Assembly: GCF_014489535.1 (NCBI RefSeq)
Contig: NZ_CP060783.1
Span: forward strand, 4,299,501 to 4,363,500
DNA length: 64,000 nt
Direction: 5' to 3'
From: Diaphorobacter aerolatus
Lineage (GTDB): Bacteria; Pseudomonadota; Gammaproteobacteria; Burkholderiales; Burkholderiaceae_C
The notes beneath the pieces are model-generated. The model was not told the DNA's origin and did not search any database. It saw nothing but the letters and a program-made list of their open reading frames with translations. The first letter of the stretch is position 1. Each line of letters starts with the position of its first letter. The position numbers were made by a program, and so were the translations under genes. This document shows, piece by piece, positions 38,000 through 48,697 of this stretch.

Positions 38000-38246
38000 G
38001 AGCGATTCCTTCTCCGAAGTTTGAAAAAATATGAAAACAGGCAGACAGACAGACCGCAGCAACGGATCAACCGCCGATTGAGCGTCGATCCGATTCGTGC
38101 ATGGGATACCAAGACTGCACAACGCGATCCCCGTGCGTTGGGTGAATAGGCCCTAGTTAGGCCCTAGTGCGCACCATATCCGCGTTTTCTTTGATGGAGC
38201 GTAGGACTGGAGGAAAGATGCGGGTTTTGAGCGCGCGCGCTGCTGC

Positions 38247-38855
38247 TTACGTCAACGCCTTGCCAAATACCAGCAAGCGATTGTTGGCGGGCATGGCGTG
38301 GTCTTGCAGCAAGCTCAGAGACTGGCTCCGCGCGAGTGCAACGATGTCTTCAAAATGACGTATGCCACTGCGCGGATCACGCTGGCGCAGGGAGGCGTCG
38401 AACGCGCGATTGCTCTCGCTCGTGAAGCTGCCGCCATAGTTGAACGGCCCGTAGATCGCGAATCGTCCACCATCGGGAAGATGCTGGCCCACGAGCGCAA
38501 ACATGCGCTGCACCAGCGGCCATGACACGATGTGCGCGGTATTGCTGGTGAACACCGCGTCGAAGTGGTCACCATCGGGCCAGTCGCCGCGGTTCAGATC
38601 GAGAACAAAGGGCGCACGCAGATTGGCTGCGGGCTGCGCCGCATGCCAGGCCAGAATGCCCGCATGGTTGTGCGCCAGATCGCTGGTCTGCCAAACGAGA
38701 TGCGGCAGACGCGGCGCGAAATACACACCATGCTGGCCCGTGCCCGAACCGATCTCGAGCACATGGCTGCTCTGCGCAAAGGTCGATTGCAACACCGCGA
38801 GGATCGGCTCCCGATTGTTCTCGCAGGCTTGGGAAAAAGGGAGGTGGTTGCTCAT
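38247..38855 (-). CDS. DUF938 SAM-dependent methyltransferase-like protein
   Basis: 202-aa protein with SAM-binding VLEIGSGTGQHGVYFA (residues about 32-47), and FTSNTAHIVSW and YGPFNYGGSFTSESN, the signatures of DUF938. Substrate unknown. Start at 38,855 behind a weak GGAGG. Confidence 0.5.
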   Translation of the reverse strand: MSNHLPFSQACENNREPILAVLQSTFAQSSHVLEIGSGTGQHGVYFAPRLPHLVWQTSDLAHNHAGILAWHAAQPAANLRAPFVLDLNRGDWPDGDHFDAVFTSNTAHIVSWPLVQRMFALVGQHLPDGGRFAIYGPFNYGGSFTSESNRAFDASLRQRDPRSGIRHFEDIVALARSQSLSLLQDHAMPANNRLLVFGKALT

Positions 38856-38969
38856 GTGGGGCCCTCCAAAGAAGGGTGGGTGACAATGGACCGCCGAGCA
38901 TACCGGGCGCGCAAAATCGCAAAGCGCTCTGGCTCAGCCAGCGGGGTTGGCCTGTGGCAGCAGCGCGTA

Positions 38970-40282
38970 TTACTTCAACCTCAGCGCCTGCACCTGTGCC
39001 TGGAGCGCCGCGCCATGGCCAGTAGATCGAGATCGCAATTGCGGCGTGCGACCACCATCAGGCCCACGGGCATGGCGGCTGCGCCGACATTGATGGGCAG
39101 CGACATGGCCGGAAGGTCGTAGAAGTTGAACACCGACGTGTTGCGCAGCACCAGCATGTTGGCCGTGTTGAAAGCATCGGGGTTGGCGACGCTGTCGATG
39201 TGCGGGGCGATCAGCGCCACGGTGGGCAGCATGAGCAGATCGAGGTCCGCTATCCGGGCGTCGAGCGATTGCCGTAGTTGCTCTCGTGCGCGCTGCAGCC
39301 CCACGTAGTGCGGGGCCGGCATGGTTTCGCCGCGCTTGATGCGTGCGAGCACGAACGGGTCGATGGCATCAGGCTGACGGGCCAGCGTGTCGGCGTGGAT
39401 GTATGCGGCCTCGGCAGCGATCAAGGTGCCTTTTTCCTGGAGCTTGAACGGCGCGCCGCACCATTCGTCGAGCTGCATGTCGCTGATGCGGCAGCCGCTG
39501 CGCGAGAGTTCATCGATCACGCGCTCGAAGGCCGATTGCACCGCCTGTTCGGTCTGCGTGAACAGCAGGCCGCGCGGTATGCCGATGCGCAGGCCGCGCA
39601 CTTCGCGTGGGGCGAGGGCGTTCCAGCGGCGACCGCTCATGATGGCGTCGGCCTGCGCGCAATCGAGCACGTTGCGCGCGAGCGGGCCGACGCTGTCGAG
39701 GCTGAAAGACAGCGGGAATGCGCCGTCACGCGGCACGCGGCTTTGTGTTGGCTTGAAGCCCGTGATGCCATTGAATGCCGATGGAATGCGCACCGAACCG
39801 CCGGTGTCCGAACCGATGGAAATCTCCGACATGCCGCGCGCCACCGCGACCCCCGCGCCGCTCGAAGAGCCGCCCGGGATGCGGGTCGCGTCGTGCGCAT
39901 TTCCGGGCGTACCGTAATGCGGATTGATGCCGATGCCGGAGAACGCGAATTCGGTCATGTTGGTCTTGCCAACGATGACCGCCCCTGCCGCGCGCAGGCG
40001 TTGCACGATGACGGCATCTTCCTTGGCGGGCGGGGCGCTCCTGAGTACCGCCGAGCCCGCCGTGGTGGGCTCGCCCGCGATGTCGTACAGATCCTTGACC
40101 GAGACGACACGGCCATCGAGCGCGCTCAGGCTTATGCCATTCTTCGCCCGCTCGTCAGCAGCGCGCGCGGTCGAAAGCGCCGCGTCGCCATACACGCGCG
40201 TGAAGATGCGGCGACCCTCATCGCCAGCGTCGTGGATCGCGGCCAGTATCTGCCCGGTGCGTTGTACGGAATTGGATTGCAT
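38970..40282 (-). CDS. Amidase-signature family hydrolase, C-terminal frame break
   Basis: About 437-aa amidase. The Ser-Ser-Lys triad is visible: VSVKDLYD (Lys), GGSSSGAGVAVA (Ser), GSDTGGSVRIPSAF (nucleophile Ser). It probably hydrolyses an amide such as an allophanate-like, aryl or fatty amide; substrate unknown. The last residues ARALQAQVQALRLK are in a second frame: one G is missing near 39,018. With that correction the gene ends at 38,970 (TAA). It precedes the MAPEG-like gene by about 20 bp. Confidence 0.5.
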
Positions 40283-40302
40283 GGTTTGTGCCTTTTCTTC
40301 AT

Positions 40303-40734
40303 TCAGCTGCCACGCGCGTGCAACTGAATTGCCAGCAACAGCCACATGCCGACAAGAACCACATTGCTTGCCGCGAACAGCGCAAAGCGATGCAGTACGT
40401 GGTTGTAGGTCACGTGAACGATGCTGTGCAGCACACGAAGCGCCACATACGTCCAGGCCAGGGCGACAAACCACGTGGCTTCGATGCCCGCGGCATAGGC
40501 CATCACGCCGACCACATAGAACAGTATCGGCATTTCCAGCAGATTCATGTAGTTCCGGTTGGCAAGAATCACCTGCTGCGACAGAGGCCCGGACTCTCCG
40601 AGCGCGAACTGGTCGATGCGCGCCTCTCTGCGCAGGAAGGCGCGCACGCGGCGAAATGCAAGATGCAGGATCATGAACATCGTCCATGCCGCCAGCGCGA
40701 ACAGGGGCCAGAGTACGGTGTTGGAATGCGGCAC
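40303..40734 (-). CDS. MAPEG family membrane protein
   Basis: 143-aa protein with four hydrophobic helices (residues about 8-26, 65-82, 85-105, 118-138). ANRNYMNLLEMPILFYVVG is the MAPEG motif between helices 1 and 2. Probably a glutathione-dependent or lipid-related membrane protein. It lies just upstream of the amidase on the same strand, probably one unit. Confidence 0.5.
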   Translation of the reverse strand: MPHSNTVLWPLFALAAWTMFMILHLAFRRVRAFLRREARIDQFALGESGPLSQQVILANRNYMNLLEMPILFYVVGVMAYAAGIEATWFVALAWTYVALRVLHSIVHVTYNHVLHRFALFAASNVVLVGMWLLLAIQLHARGS

Positions 40735-40773
40735 GCCAGGCTTCTTCCCGTTCGATTCTTGCAGAGGAGAGTC

Positions 40774-41082
40774 TTAACGCCGACCCAACAGGAAACCCAG
40801 CACGACGCCTACCGCGAGTGCTCCGCCCACAAATTGCCAGGGCTCGTCGCGGACGTAGTCATCGGCAGCGCGTGCCGCGCGGCGTGCCTGATGCCTTGCT
40901 TCATGCATGACGTCGAGCGCCGAGTCATGAACGTCGCTCAGGCCCGCGTCCAGTCGCTTGCGAAGCTGCCGAACTTCGGGAATGTTGTCGAGATCTGCAC
41001 TCGCCAGAAGCTCGCGCAGGCGGCTCACGGAGTTTTCCAGTTCATCCTGAGCGCTGACAATCTTGCGTCGACCGAATCCCAT
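40774..41082 (-). CDS. DUF883 (ElaB/YqjD-like) membrane-anchored protein
   Basis: 102-aa protein: an N-terminal coiled helical part (LENSVSRLRELLASADLDN) and a C-terminal hydrophobic anchor (FVGGALAVGVVLGFLLGRR). Related ElaB/YqjD proteins associate with ribosomes at the inner membrane in stationary phase. Start at 41,082. Confidence 0.5.
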   Translation of the reverse strand: MGFGRRKIVSAQDELENSVSRLRELLASADLDNIPEVRQLRKRLDAGLSDVHDSALDVMHEARHQARRAARAADDYVRDEPWQFVGGALAVGVVLGFLLGRR

Positions 41083-41444
41083 ACGTCGTCCTTTCATCAA
41101 TAAACATAGGAGATTCGGACAAGCATACCGGATGATCATTTGCTGTCGTATGAGAAAAGGGGTTCTTGGCGAGGGCCGTTCGCTCGTTTTTTTGGTCGCC
41201 TTTGCGACAGCCTCATTCATTCTTCATGGCGGCCTTCGGCAGCTTCAGGCCAGTGCTGGTGCGGGTTGCGCCAAGGTTTGTCCGGATTCTCCTGCAAGCC
41301 ATCTCACGCGCGCGGCTTCGGGGTTACCCGCGCGGCACCCGAGGCGAGGCGCAGCACAATTTTTCGGGGCTCAAGACTGGCGTCTATGCAAGCGTCCCTC
41401 AAGGCCACCGGTGATTCATTCCAATGACAATCCAAGGAGATGCA
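41083..41444. other. 362-bp intergenic stretch
   Basis: Holds the divergent promoters. Two overlapping plus-strand ORFs (about 80-95 aa) have no recognisable product and unusual composition; I do not call them. Confidence 0.5.
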
Positions 41445-42659
41445 ATGACGGGTTTTTCTCAGAACGTCGCCGTGATCGCAGTGCTGACCGGGACCACGCT
41501 GGCCGCTGGTGCTGCCGGTATTTCCGATGACAAGGTGAAGATCGGCGTGCTCAGCGACATGTCGGGCCAGTATTCCGATTCGGGCGGTCGTGGCTCGATC
41601 GAGGCGGCCAGGATGGCGATCGAGGATTTTGGCGGCAACGTGGCGGGCAAACCCATCGAACTGGTATTTGCCGATCACCAGAACAAGGCCGACATCGGCG
41701 GCGCGCGTGCGCGTCAGTGGTGGGACGCCGAAGGCGTGGACATGATCGTGGACATGAACAACTCGGCAATCGCTGCGGCGGTCAATACGCTGGCCAAGGA
41801 GCGCAACAAGATGGCCATCAACACCGGCGCGGCCTCCACCGGGTTGACCAACGAGTTCTGTGCGCCCACGGCAGTGCACTACACCATGGATTCCTACTCG
41901 CTCGCCAATGCGGCGGTGGGGAGCATGCTCAAACAGGGCAAGAAGGAATGGTTCATTCTTGCCGTGGACTACTCATACGGAAAGGTCACTGCCGGGATCA
42001 TTACGGATTTCGTCAAGGAAGGCGGCGGTCGCATTCTCGGTACCGCGTTCCATCCGTTCAACGCCAGCGATTTTTCCTCTTTCCTGGTGCAGGCGAAGGA
42101 TTCTGGCGCGCAGGTGGTGGCGCTTGCCAATGCGACGCAGGACACAGTCAATTCGATCAAGACCGCAGCCGAATTCGGCATGATGAGCAAGCAGACCTTC
42201 GTGCCGCAACTCGTCTACATCAACGACATCCACGGGCTGGGGCTCAAGCTCGGCCAGGGACTTACGTTCGCGACCGGCTACTACTGGGACCGCAACGAGC
42301 AATCGCGTGAATGGGCGAAAAAATACCAGGCGCGGATGAAGAAGATGCCGTCCATGAACCAGGCCAGCGTGTATTCCGCCGTCACCACCTATCTGAAGGC
42401 CGTGCAGGCGGCCGGCACGGACGAGGGATTGCCGGTGAGCCAGCAGTTGCGAAAGATGAAGATCGACGACGTGTTTTCACAGAATGGCTACGTGCGCGAA
42501 GACGGTCGCATGGTCCACGACATGTTCCTCGTGCAGGTGAAGTCGCCCGCCGAATCCAGGGGGCCGTGGGACTACTACAAGGTGATCGACACCATCCCGG
42601 GCGACAAGGCGTTTCAGCCGCTGTCCAAAAGCACCTGCTACTACGTCACGAAGAAATAG
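41445..42659 (+). CDS. Periplasmic binding protein of the branched-chain amino acid/amide ABC class
   Basis: 404 aa with a signal peptide (about residues 1-23, AAGAAG) and a type I periplasmic binding fold: KIGVLSDMSGQYSDSGGRGS and MVDMNNSAIA-like hinge parts. The start at 41,445 lies behind AAGGAGATGCA. No permease or ATPase gene follows; instead a zinc alcohol dehydrogenase does. So it may be a binding partner for a transporter elsewhere, or a sensor input for an alcohol/aldehyde pathway. The ligand is unknown. Confidence 0.5.
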   Translation: MTGFSQNVAVIAVLTGTTLAAGAAGISDDKVKIGVLSDMSGQYSDSGGRGSIEAARMAIEDFGGNVAGKPIELVFADHQNKADIGGARARQWWDAEGVDMIVDMNNSAIAAAVNTLAKERNKMAINTGAASTGLTNEFCAPTAVHYTMDSYSLANAAVGSMLKQGKKEWFILAVDYSYGKVTAGIITDFVKEGGGRILGTAFHPFNASDFSSFLVQAKDSGAQVVALANATQDTVNSIKTAAEFGMMSKQTFVPQLVYINDIHGLGLKLGQGLTFATGYYWDRNEQSREWAKKYQARMKKMPSMNQASVYSAVTTYLKAVQAAGTDEGLPVSQQLRKMKIDDVFSQNGYVREDGRMVHDMFLVQVKSPAESRGPWDYYKVIDTIPGDKAFQPLSKSTCYYVTKK

Positions 42660-42704
42660 TGCGTTTTCCCTTTGAATTGTCCAACAGCTTCTACAGGAGA
42701 TGAA

Positions 42705-43765
42705 ATGATCAGTTATGAAGTTCAGGAGTTTGGCGCACCGTTGGTGCGTGCGGAGCATCCGACGCCCACGCCCCAGGGCGACGAGGTGCTGGTCCGCGTG
42801 CTGGCAGCAGGGGTTTGCCATTCCGATCTGCACATCTGGCATGGCTCGTATGACCTTGGAAATGGCAAGTCGCTGAACATGGTGGATCGGGGCCTGAAGC
42901 TGCCGGTCACGCTGGGGCACGAAATCGCGGGCGAAGTGGTCGCGATGGGGCCTGAGGCCGGGAATGTCAAGGTGGGTCAGAAGTACGTCGTGTTCCCGTG
43001 GCTTGGTTGCGGCGAATGCAAGGTCTGCAAGCGCGGTGAAGAGAATCTGTGCCTCGCGGGGCGCGCCATCGGGGTCTACCGGCCGGGCGGGTATTCCGAT
43101 CACGTGCTGGTACCGCACGCCCGTTATCTGGTGGACATTGGCGATCTCACGCCCGAGCACGCAGCGCCTTACGCCTGTTCGGGGCTGACGACCTACAGCG
43201 CGCTCAGGAAATTCGCGCCGCGCGTGTTCAAGGAGGAAAAGCTCGTGCTGATCGGCGCGGGTGGACTGGGCCTGATGGCGATCCTCATTGCCAAGGCGCT
43301 CGATGGCGCGGGCGTGATCGTGATCGAGCCGGATGCCAGCAAGCGCGAAGCGGCGCTCAAGGCGGGCGCGCAGGCGGCGTTCGACCCCAAGGCACCCGAT
43401 TGCGCGGATCAGGTGCGCAGCGCTGCGGGGGCGCCGTCTGGATGGTGCTTGATTGCGTGGGATCGAGCCAGACGGTGGAGCAGGGCATCGGTCTGCTCAC
43501 CAAGGGTGGCCATCTGGTGCAGATCGGTCTCTTCGGCGGACACATCGACCTGCCGACGCCGTCGCAGGCGCTGCGCGCCATCACCTATCAGGGAACCTAC
43601 GTCGGCAATCAGCGCGAGCTGGAAGAGCTGATCAAGCTGGTGCGCGATCACGACATGCCGCCCGTTCCCACCACCTGCATGCACTTCAGCAAGGCGTTCA
43701 GCGCGCTGCTGGAGCTGGAGCAGGGCAAGGCGATTGGACGGCAAATCCTGACGCCCGAAGCCTGA
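42705..43765 (+). CDS. Zinc-dependent alcohol dehydrogenase (MDR family), frame broken
   Basis: Medium-chain dehydrogenase, about 353 aa. Catalytic zinc site region GVCHSDLHIWHG and GHEIAGEV, structural zinc site GCGECKVCKRGEENLC, nucleotide-binding GAGGLGLMA. The C-terminal half (VWMVLDCVGSSQTVEQGIG) is in another frame; one G is missing in a run near 43,431. The gap to the binding-protein gene is 45 bp with GGAGATGAA, so they form a two-gene unit. A strong terminator follows. Confidence 0.5.
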
Positions 43766-43781
43766 ACTGGCGGCGACCCGC

Positions 43782-43808
43782 AAAAAAACCGCCTCAGGCG
43801 GTTTTTTT
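43782..43808. terminator. Bidirectional terminator between ADH and fumarase genes
   Basis: AAAAAAACCGCC-TCA-GGCGGTTTTTTT, symmetrical, serves the convergent ADH and class I fumarase genes. Confidence 0.5.
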
Positions 43809-43838
43809 GTGTCTGGACGCTTTCAGCGATTCGCGTCC

Positions 43839-45392
43839 TCAGACGGCCGCGACTTCGATGCCCTTGAATTCGCCCGAAGCGATGCGCTTGCTCCACTCGG
43901 CAGGGCCGGTGATGTGCGCGCTGGTGCCGCCCGAGTCCACCGCCACGGTCACGGGCATGTCGACCACGTCGAATTCGTAGATCGCCTCCATGCCGAGGTC
44001 TTCAAAGCCCACCACCCTGGCGTGCTTGATGGCCTTGGAGACCAGGTAGGCCGCGCCGCCTACGGCCATCAGATATGCGCTCTTGTGGTTCTTGATCGAC
44101 TCGATGGCCGCTGGGCCGCGCTCGGCCTTGCCGATCATGCAGATCAGGCCGGTCTGCGAGAGCATCATGTCGGTGAACTTGTCCATGCGCGTGGACGTGG
44201 TCGGACCGGCCGGGCCGACGGCCTCATCGCCCACCGGGTCCACCGGGCCGACGTAGTAGATCGCGCGGTTGGTGAAATCGACGGGCAGTTTCTCACCCTT
44301 GGCCAGCATGTCCTGAATGCGCTTGTGCGCGGCGTCGCGGCCGGTGAGCATCTTGCCGTTGAGCAGCAGGGTGTCGCCGGGTTTCCAGCTCGCCACTTCT
44401 TCCTTGGTGAGCGTGTTGAGATCGACCTTCTTCGACTTGTTGTAGTCGGGCTCCCAATCAATCTTGGGCCAGAGGTCGAGCGAGGGCGCGTCGAGGTAGA
44501 CCGGGCCGCTGCCATCGAGCACGAAATGCGCGTGACGGGTTGCCGCACAGTTCGGAATCATCGCGACGGGCTTGGAGGCCGCATGCGTCGGGTACATCTT
44601 GATCTTGACGTCCAGAACGGTGGCGAGGCCGCCAAGGCCCTGCGCGCCTATGCCCAGCGCGTTGACCTTCTCGTACAGCTCAAGGCGCAGTTCCTCGACC
44701 TGATCGAGCTTCTCGCCGCGCGCCGACTTGGCCTGAAGCTCGTACATGTCGAGGTCTTCCATCAGGCTTTCCTTGGCGAGCAGAACGGCCTTCTCCGCCG
44801 TGCCGCCGATGCCGATGCCGAGCATGCCCGGTGGGCACCAGCCCGCGCCCATCGTGGGCACGGTCTTCAAAACCCAATCGACCAGGCTGTCGCTCGGGTT
44901 CATCATGATCATCTTGGATTTGTTCTCCGAGCCGCCGCCCTTGGCCGCGACCGTGATGTCCACGGTGTTGCCGGGAACGATCTGCACGTTGATCACCGCA
45001 GGCGTGTTGTCCTTGGTGTTCTTGCGCGCGAAGTGCGGATCGGCCACGACCGAGGCGCGCAGTGTGTTGTCCGGGTTGTTGTAGCCACGGCGCACGCCCT
45101 CGTTGATGGCGTCTTCGAGGCCGGCGGTGAAGCCTTCCCATTTCACGTCCATGCCCACTTTGAGGAACACGTTGACGATGCCGGTATCCTGGCAGATCGG
45201 GCGATGGCCGGTGGCGGACATCTTGGAGTTCGTGAGGATCTGCGCCATCGCATCCTTGGCCGCAGGGCTTTGCTCGCGTTCATAGGCGCGCGCCAGATGC
45301 TGGATGTAGTCAGCGGGATGGTAGTAGCTGATGTACTGGAGGGCACCTGCAATCGAGTCGATCAGGTCCTGCTGGCGGATGGTGGTGGTCAT
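43839..45392 (-). CDS. fumA: Class I (iron-sulfur) fumarate hydratase
   Basis: 517-aa 4Fe-4S fumarase, interconverts fumarate and malate. Cluster Cys regions: RPICQDTGIV, GWCPPGMLG and PNCAATRHAHF. The C-terminal beta part is present in the same chain (DMPVTVAVDSGGTSAH), so alpha and beta domains are fused. Cytoplasmic, oxygen-sensitive by family. Start at 45,392. About 1.1 kb from the class II fumarase, which lies on the other strand. Confidence 0.5.
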   Translation of the reverse strand: MTTTIRQQDLIDSIAGALQYISYYHPADYIQHLARAYEREQSPAAKDAMAQILTNSKMSATGHRPICQDTGIVNVFLKVGMDVKWEGFTAGLEDAINEGVRRGYNNPDNTLRASVVADPHFARKNTKDNTPAVINVQIVPGNTVDITVAAKGGGSENKSKMIMMNPSDSLVDWVLKTVPTMGAGWCPPGMLGIGIGGTAEKAVLLAKESLMEDLDMYELQAKSARGEKLDQVEELRLELYEKVNALGIGAQGLGGLATVLDVKIKMYPTHAASKPVAMIPNCAATRHAHFVLDGSGPVYLDAPSLDLWPKIDWEPDYNKSKKVDLNTLTKEEVASWKPGDTLLLNGKMLTGRDAAHKRIQDMLAKGEKLPVDFTNRAIYYVGPVDPVGDEAVGPAGPTTSTRMDKFTDMMLSQTGLICMIGKAERGPAAIESIKNHKSAYLMAVGGAAYLVSKAIKHARVVGFEDLGMEAIYEFDVVDMPVTVAVDSGGTSAHITGPAEWSKRIASGEFKGIEVAAV

Positions 45393-45565
45393 CGTGAAGC
45401 TTGCTAGGGTTTTATGGGTGCGCAAGGGGATGCGCGGGAAAACCGGTCGATTATCCGCCGAAGGCCCGAAGGCCGCTCGGAAAACTCGAGAAGTCTTATA
45501 GATGACTTGTCGGGCTTCGGTATCGCAGGCCGCGTACGACGGTGTGGCCGCGTTGTAACCGCCCA

Positions 45566-45589
45566 CAAAAAAGCACCCTTGCGGGTGCT
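45566..45589 (-). terminator. Terminator after DUF3617 gene
   Basis: AGCACCC-GCAA-GGGTGCT on the minus strand followed by TTTTTTG. Confidence 0.5.
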
Positions 45590-45631
45590 CTCACGGATGA
45601 ATCTCGGCGGACGGCTTGGTGCGCCGCGCGC

Positions 45632-46186
45632 TCACTTCTTCGGGGCCTGACCCATGTTCAGCAGATTCATCTTCTGACCGTTGACCATCACGTCGCCCGG
45701 CTTTTGATCGGCCTTGCAGGGGCCGACCCATTTCGCGACCATGGTGGATTTGGTGGTGGAGATACCGGACATCGGAGGGTTGAACGTGGAGTCCGCCGTC
45801 ATCGTGTACTCCTTCTCGAAATCGCCGGAGGTCACGCTCTTGGTCTCGAGCTTGGACGGACCCATCTGACAGATCGAGTGGCCGGTGTACTTGCCGCCGT
45901 CCTTCTTGTTCTCGTTCTTCTCGCACTTCATGTTGTTCATCATGCCGGCGCCCATCTTCTGCAGGGCCTGGTCGCTGGCCGTGTCCACGCACTGCTGCAT
46001 GACCTGCTCGGGGTTCTTGGTGGTGCCGGTGGTGCCGTTCGTGGTGATCTGCCACAGACCGGCCTTGCGCGCAGGCAGATCCTGGGCAGACACGGAGAGC
46101 GGCAGCGCGGCCGCGACGACGCAGGTCACGGCGAACAGTTTGGCAGCGGTGGAGGTGTGGGTGGAAGAACGACGAAACAGGTTCAT
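45632..46186 (-). CDS. DUF3617 secreted protein
   Basis: 184-aa protein with a signal peptide (hydrophobic LFAVTCVVAAALPLSVSA) and the DUF3617 pattern ARKAGLWQITTNGTTG and CGKYTGHSICQMGP-like Cys regions. Likely periplasmic or outer-membrane associated. Function unknown. The start at 46,186 follows GAGGAAACC. Confidence 0.5.
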   Translation of the reverse strand: MNLFRRSSTHTSTAAKLFAVTCVVAAALPLSVSAQDLPARKAGLWQITTNGTTGTTKNPEQVMQQCVDTASDQALQKMGAGMMNNMKCEKNENKKDGGKYTGHSICQMGPSKLETKSVTSGDFEKEYTMTADSTFNPPMSGISTTKSTMVAKWVGPCKADQKPGDVMVNGQKMNLLNMGQAPKK

Positions 46187-46534
46187 GCTGGTTTCCTCTT
46201 GGATCGGTGGATGAAAAAGGGAATCTGACTTGGCTGTCCCTCGGTCATAGTTTTTGACTGAGGAGTTCGCGGGCATTATTGGCCGAGAGTCGGCATTTGC
46301 AATCGCAAATTTGGTAACCGAATACCGCAAGACTGTCGTCGCAGCGTGGTTTCTGGTAGCTGCGCTAGCATGGCGCTGTTACAGATTTTCCACCCTGCGG
46401 CCTGCCTCAGCCAGCCATCCCGATCCGCACTCGCAGCCTGCCGATCCATTCGTGCAGAGGATCCCCGATGCAGTTTCCGGACGATTTGCCAGCCACGCGC
46501 ACCGCGTTTGTTTGTTCTCTCGAGGAGTATTCCC

Positions 46535-47929
46535 ATGACCACTGCTGTACGGCAGGAGAAAGACACGTTCGGTTTGATCGACGTTCCCGCAGACCAACTG
46601 TGGGGCGCGCAGACGCAGCGCTCGATCCAGAATTTCAAGATCAGCGGCGAGAAGCAGCCCACGGAAATGATCCATGCGCTCGCGCAGGTCAAGCGCGCAT
46701 CGGCGACGGTCAACCAGCGTCTGGGTCTGCTGGACGAAAAGAAGTCCCAGGCCATCGTGGCCGCGGCCGACGAGGTGATCGCGGGCCAGCATCCGGGCGA
46801 GTTTCCGCTCGTGGTGTGGCAGACCGGCTCGGGCACGCAGACCAATATGAACGTCAACGAGGTGCTGGCCAATCGCGCAAGCGAGCTGCTGGGTGGCGAG
46901 CGCGGCGAGTCGCGCCTGGTGCATCCCAACGACGATGTGAACAAGAGCCAGTCGAGCAACGACGTCTATCCGACCGCGATGCACGTCGCCGCGGTGACGG
47001 CCATCGAGGCGCACCTGCTGCCCGCGATGGCGCGGCTGCGTGCGACGCTCAAGGCCAAGAGCGAGGCGTTTGCCGACATCGTGAAGATCGGTCGCACGCA
47101 CTTGCAGGATGCGACGCCGCTCACGCTCGGCCAGGAAATTTCGGGTTGGGTGGCGCAGCTCGAACATGGCGAAAAGCACGTCAAGGCCGCGCTGCCGCAC
47201 CTCTATGAATTGGCGCTTGGCGGCACCGCCGTCGGAACCGGCTTGAATGCGCCCAAGGGATATGCGGAAGGCGTGGCCGCCGAGATTGCGAAGATCACCG
47301 GATATCCCTTCGTCACCGCGCCCAACAAGTTCGAATCGCTCGCCAGTTGCGACGGTCTGGTGCACGCGCATGGGTCCCTCAAGACCCTCGCGGCCAGTCT
47401 CATGAAGATCGCCAACGACGTGCGCTGGCTCGCGAGCGGGCCGCGCAGCGGCCTGGGCGAGCTGTCGATTCCCGAGAACGAGCCGGGCTCGTCGATCATG
47501 CCCGGCAAGGTCAATCCCACGCAGTGCGAGGCCATGACGATGCTGTGCGCGCAGGTGTTCGGCAACGACGTGGCGATCAATTTCGGTGGCGCTTCGGGCA
47601 ACTTCGAACTCAACGTGTTTCGTCCGCTGGTGGCCCACAACTTCCTGCAAAGCGTGCGCCTGCTCGCCGATGGCATGGTGAGTTTCGACGAGCACTGCGC
47701 GGTCGGCATCGAACCGAATCGCGAACGCATTGCCGAACTCGTCGGCCGCTCGCTGATGCTCGTGACGGCGCTGAACACCCACATCGGCTACGACAAGGCC
47801 GCTTACATCGCCAAGAAGGCGCACAAGGAAGGCTCGAGCCTGCGCGACGCGGCGATTGCCAGCGGCCATGTGACCGCCGAGCAGTTCGATCAATGGGTCG
47901 TGCCGGGCGACATGGTCGGCAATCTATGA
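46535..47929 (+). CDS. fumC: Class II fumarate hydratase
   Basis: 464-aa fumarase C, oxygen-stable. The signature [10 protein letters not shown] is at about residues 318-327, plus [14 protein letters not shown] and [13 protein letters not shown] substrate-binding parts. The start at 46,535 follows GAGGAGTATTCCC. Complete. Confidence 0.5.
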   Translation: MTTAVRQEKDTFGLIDVPADQLWGAQTQRSIQNFKISGEKQPTEMIHALAQVKRASATVNQRLGLLDEKKSQAIVAAADEVIAGQHPGEFPLVVWQTGSGTQTNMNVNEVLANRASELLGGERGESRLVHPNDDVNKSQSSNDVYPTAMHVAAVTAIEAHLLPAMARLRATLKAKSEAFADIVKIGRTHLQDATPLTLGQEISGWVAQLEHGEKHVKAALPHLYELALGGTAVGTGLNAPKGYAEGVAAEIAKITGYPFVTAPNKFESLASCDGLVHAHGSLKTLAASLMKIANDVRWLASGPRSGLGELSIPENEPGSSIMPGKVNPTQCEAMTMLCAQVFGNDVAINFGGASGNFELNVFRPLVAHNFLQSVRLLADGMVSFDEHCAVGIEPNRERIAELVGRSLMLVTALNTHIGYDKAAYIAKKAHKEGSSLRDAAIASGHVTAEQFDQWVVPGDMVGNL

Positions 47930-47952
47930 GAGATGGGTGAGGGCGCCGGGAT

Positions 47953-48693
47953 TCAGAGCGCTTCCCAGGTGGACACGCGGGCTTGGCCGGATGAGTCGGG
48001 CGGCTCGAATGCGAAACCGACACCGTAGACCGAGCGGATCCAGTCGTGACCGCTGCGGTCCGTGCTGCGCAGCTTCTTGCGCAGGTTCTTGATGTGGCTG
48101 TCCACCGAGCGCTCGTTGAGGTCCTGCGTGTCCTCGTCGTAGGAAAGCTCGAGCATCTGCGCGCGCGACAGAATGCGGTCGCGGTGCTGGATCAGCGTCT
48201 GCAGCAAGCGGTATTCGCGATGGGTGAGCGGCACCGGCTTGCCGTAGAGCGTGACCTGCGAGAGGTTGTCGTCGAGCTGTAGCGCGCCGGTGTCCGCAGG
48301 CGCGTTGCTGGCGGTCGGCTTGCGGCGGCGCAGCACCGTCTTGACGCGCGCCACCACCTCACGCGGCGAAAAGGGCTTGCAGATGTAGTCGTCCGCGCCG
48401 AGTTCGAGGCCGATGAGCCGGTCCACTTCCTCCACCCGCGCGGTCAGCAGAATGATCAGCGCATCGCTGGTCTTGCGGGTCTGTCGCAGCACTTCGAGAC
48501 CATCGACGCCGGGCAGCATCACGTCGAGCACCGTGAGATCGGGCGGATGGGCGCTCAGAAGCCGCTCCAGCGCGGCCGTGCCGTTGTCCACATGCTCGGC
48601 GTCGAAGCCCGCATGGCGCAGATAGTCGACCACCACGTTGGCGATGTCGGCCTCGTCTTCGACGATGAGAATTCGCGGGTTGTTGTTGTTCAT
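47953..48693 (-). CDS. OmpR-family response regulator
   Basis: 246-aa regulator: receiver domain with phosphoacceptor Asp57 in VLDVMLPGVDG and the Lys of DDYICKPFSP, followed by a winged-helix DNA-binding domain (LTHREYRLLQTLIQHRDRIL, RSVDSHIKNLRKKLRSTD). BaeR/CpxR-like. It is 4 bp from the kinase start region on the same strand; the pair is one operon. Target genes unknown. Confidence 0.5.
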   Translation of the reverse strand: MNNNNPRILIVEDEADIANVVVDYLRHAGFDAEHVDNGTAALERLLSAHPPDLTVLDVMLPGVDGLEVLRQTRKTSDALIILLTARVEEVDRLIGLELGADDYICKPFSPREVVARVKTVLRRRKPTASNAPADTGALQLDDNLSQVTLYGKPVPLTHREYRLLQTLIQHRDRILSRAQMLELSYDEDTQDLNERSVDSHIKNLRKKLRSTDRSGHDWIRSVYGVGFAFEPPDSSGQARVSTWEAL

Positions 48694-48697
48694 GTCG

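Noticed and set aside
41140..41427. Overlapping small plus-strand ORFs before the binding-protein gene
   Set aside because: No homology recognised, composition unusual, two frames compete.
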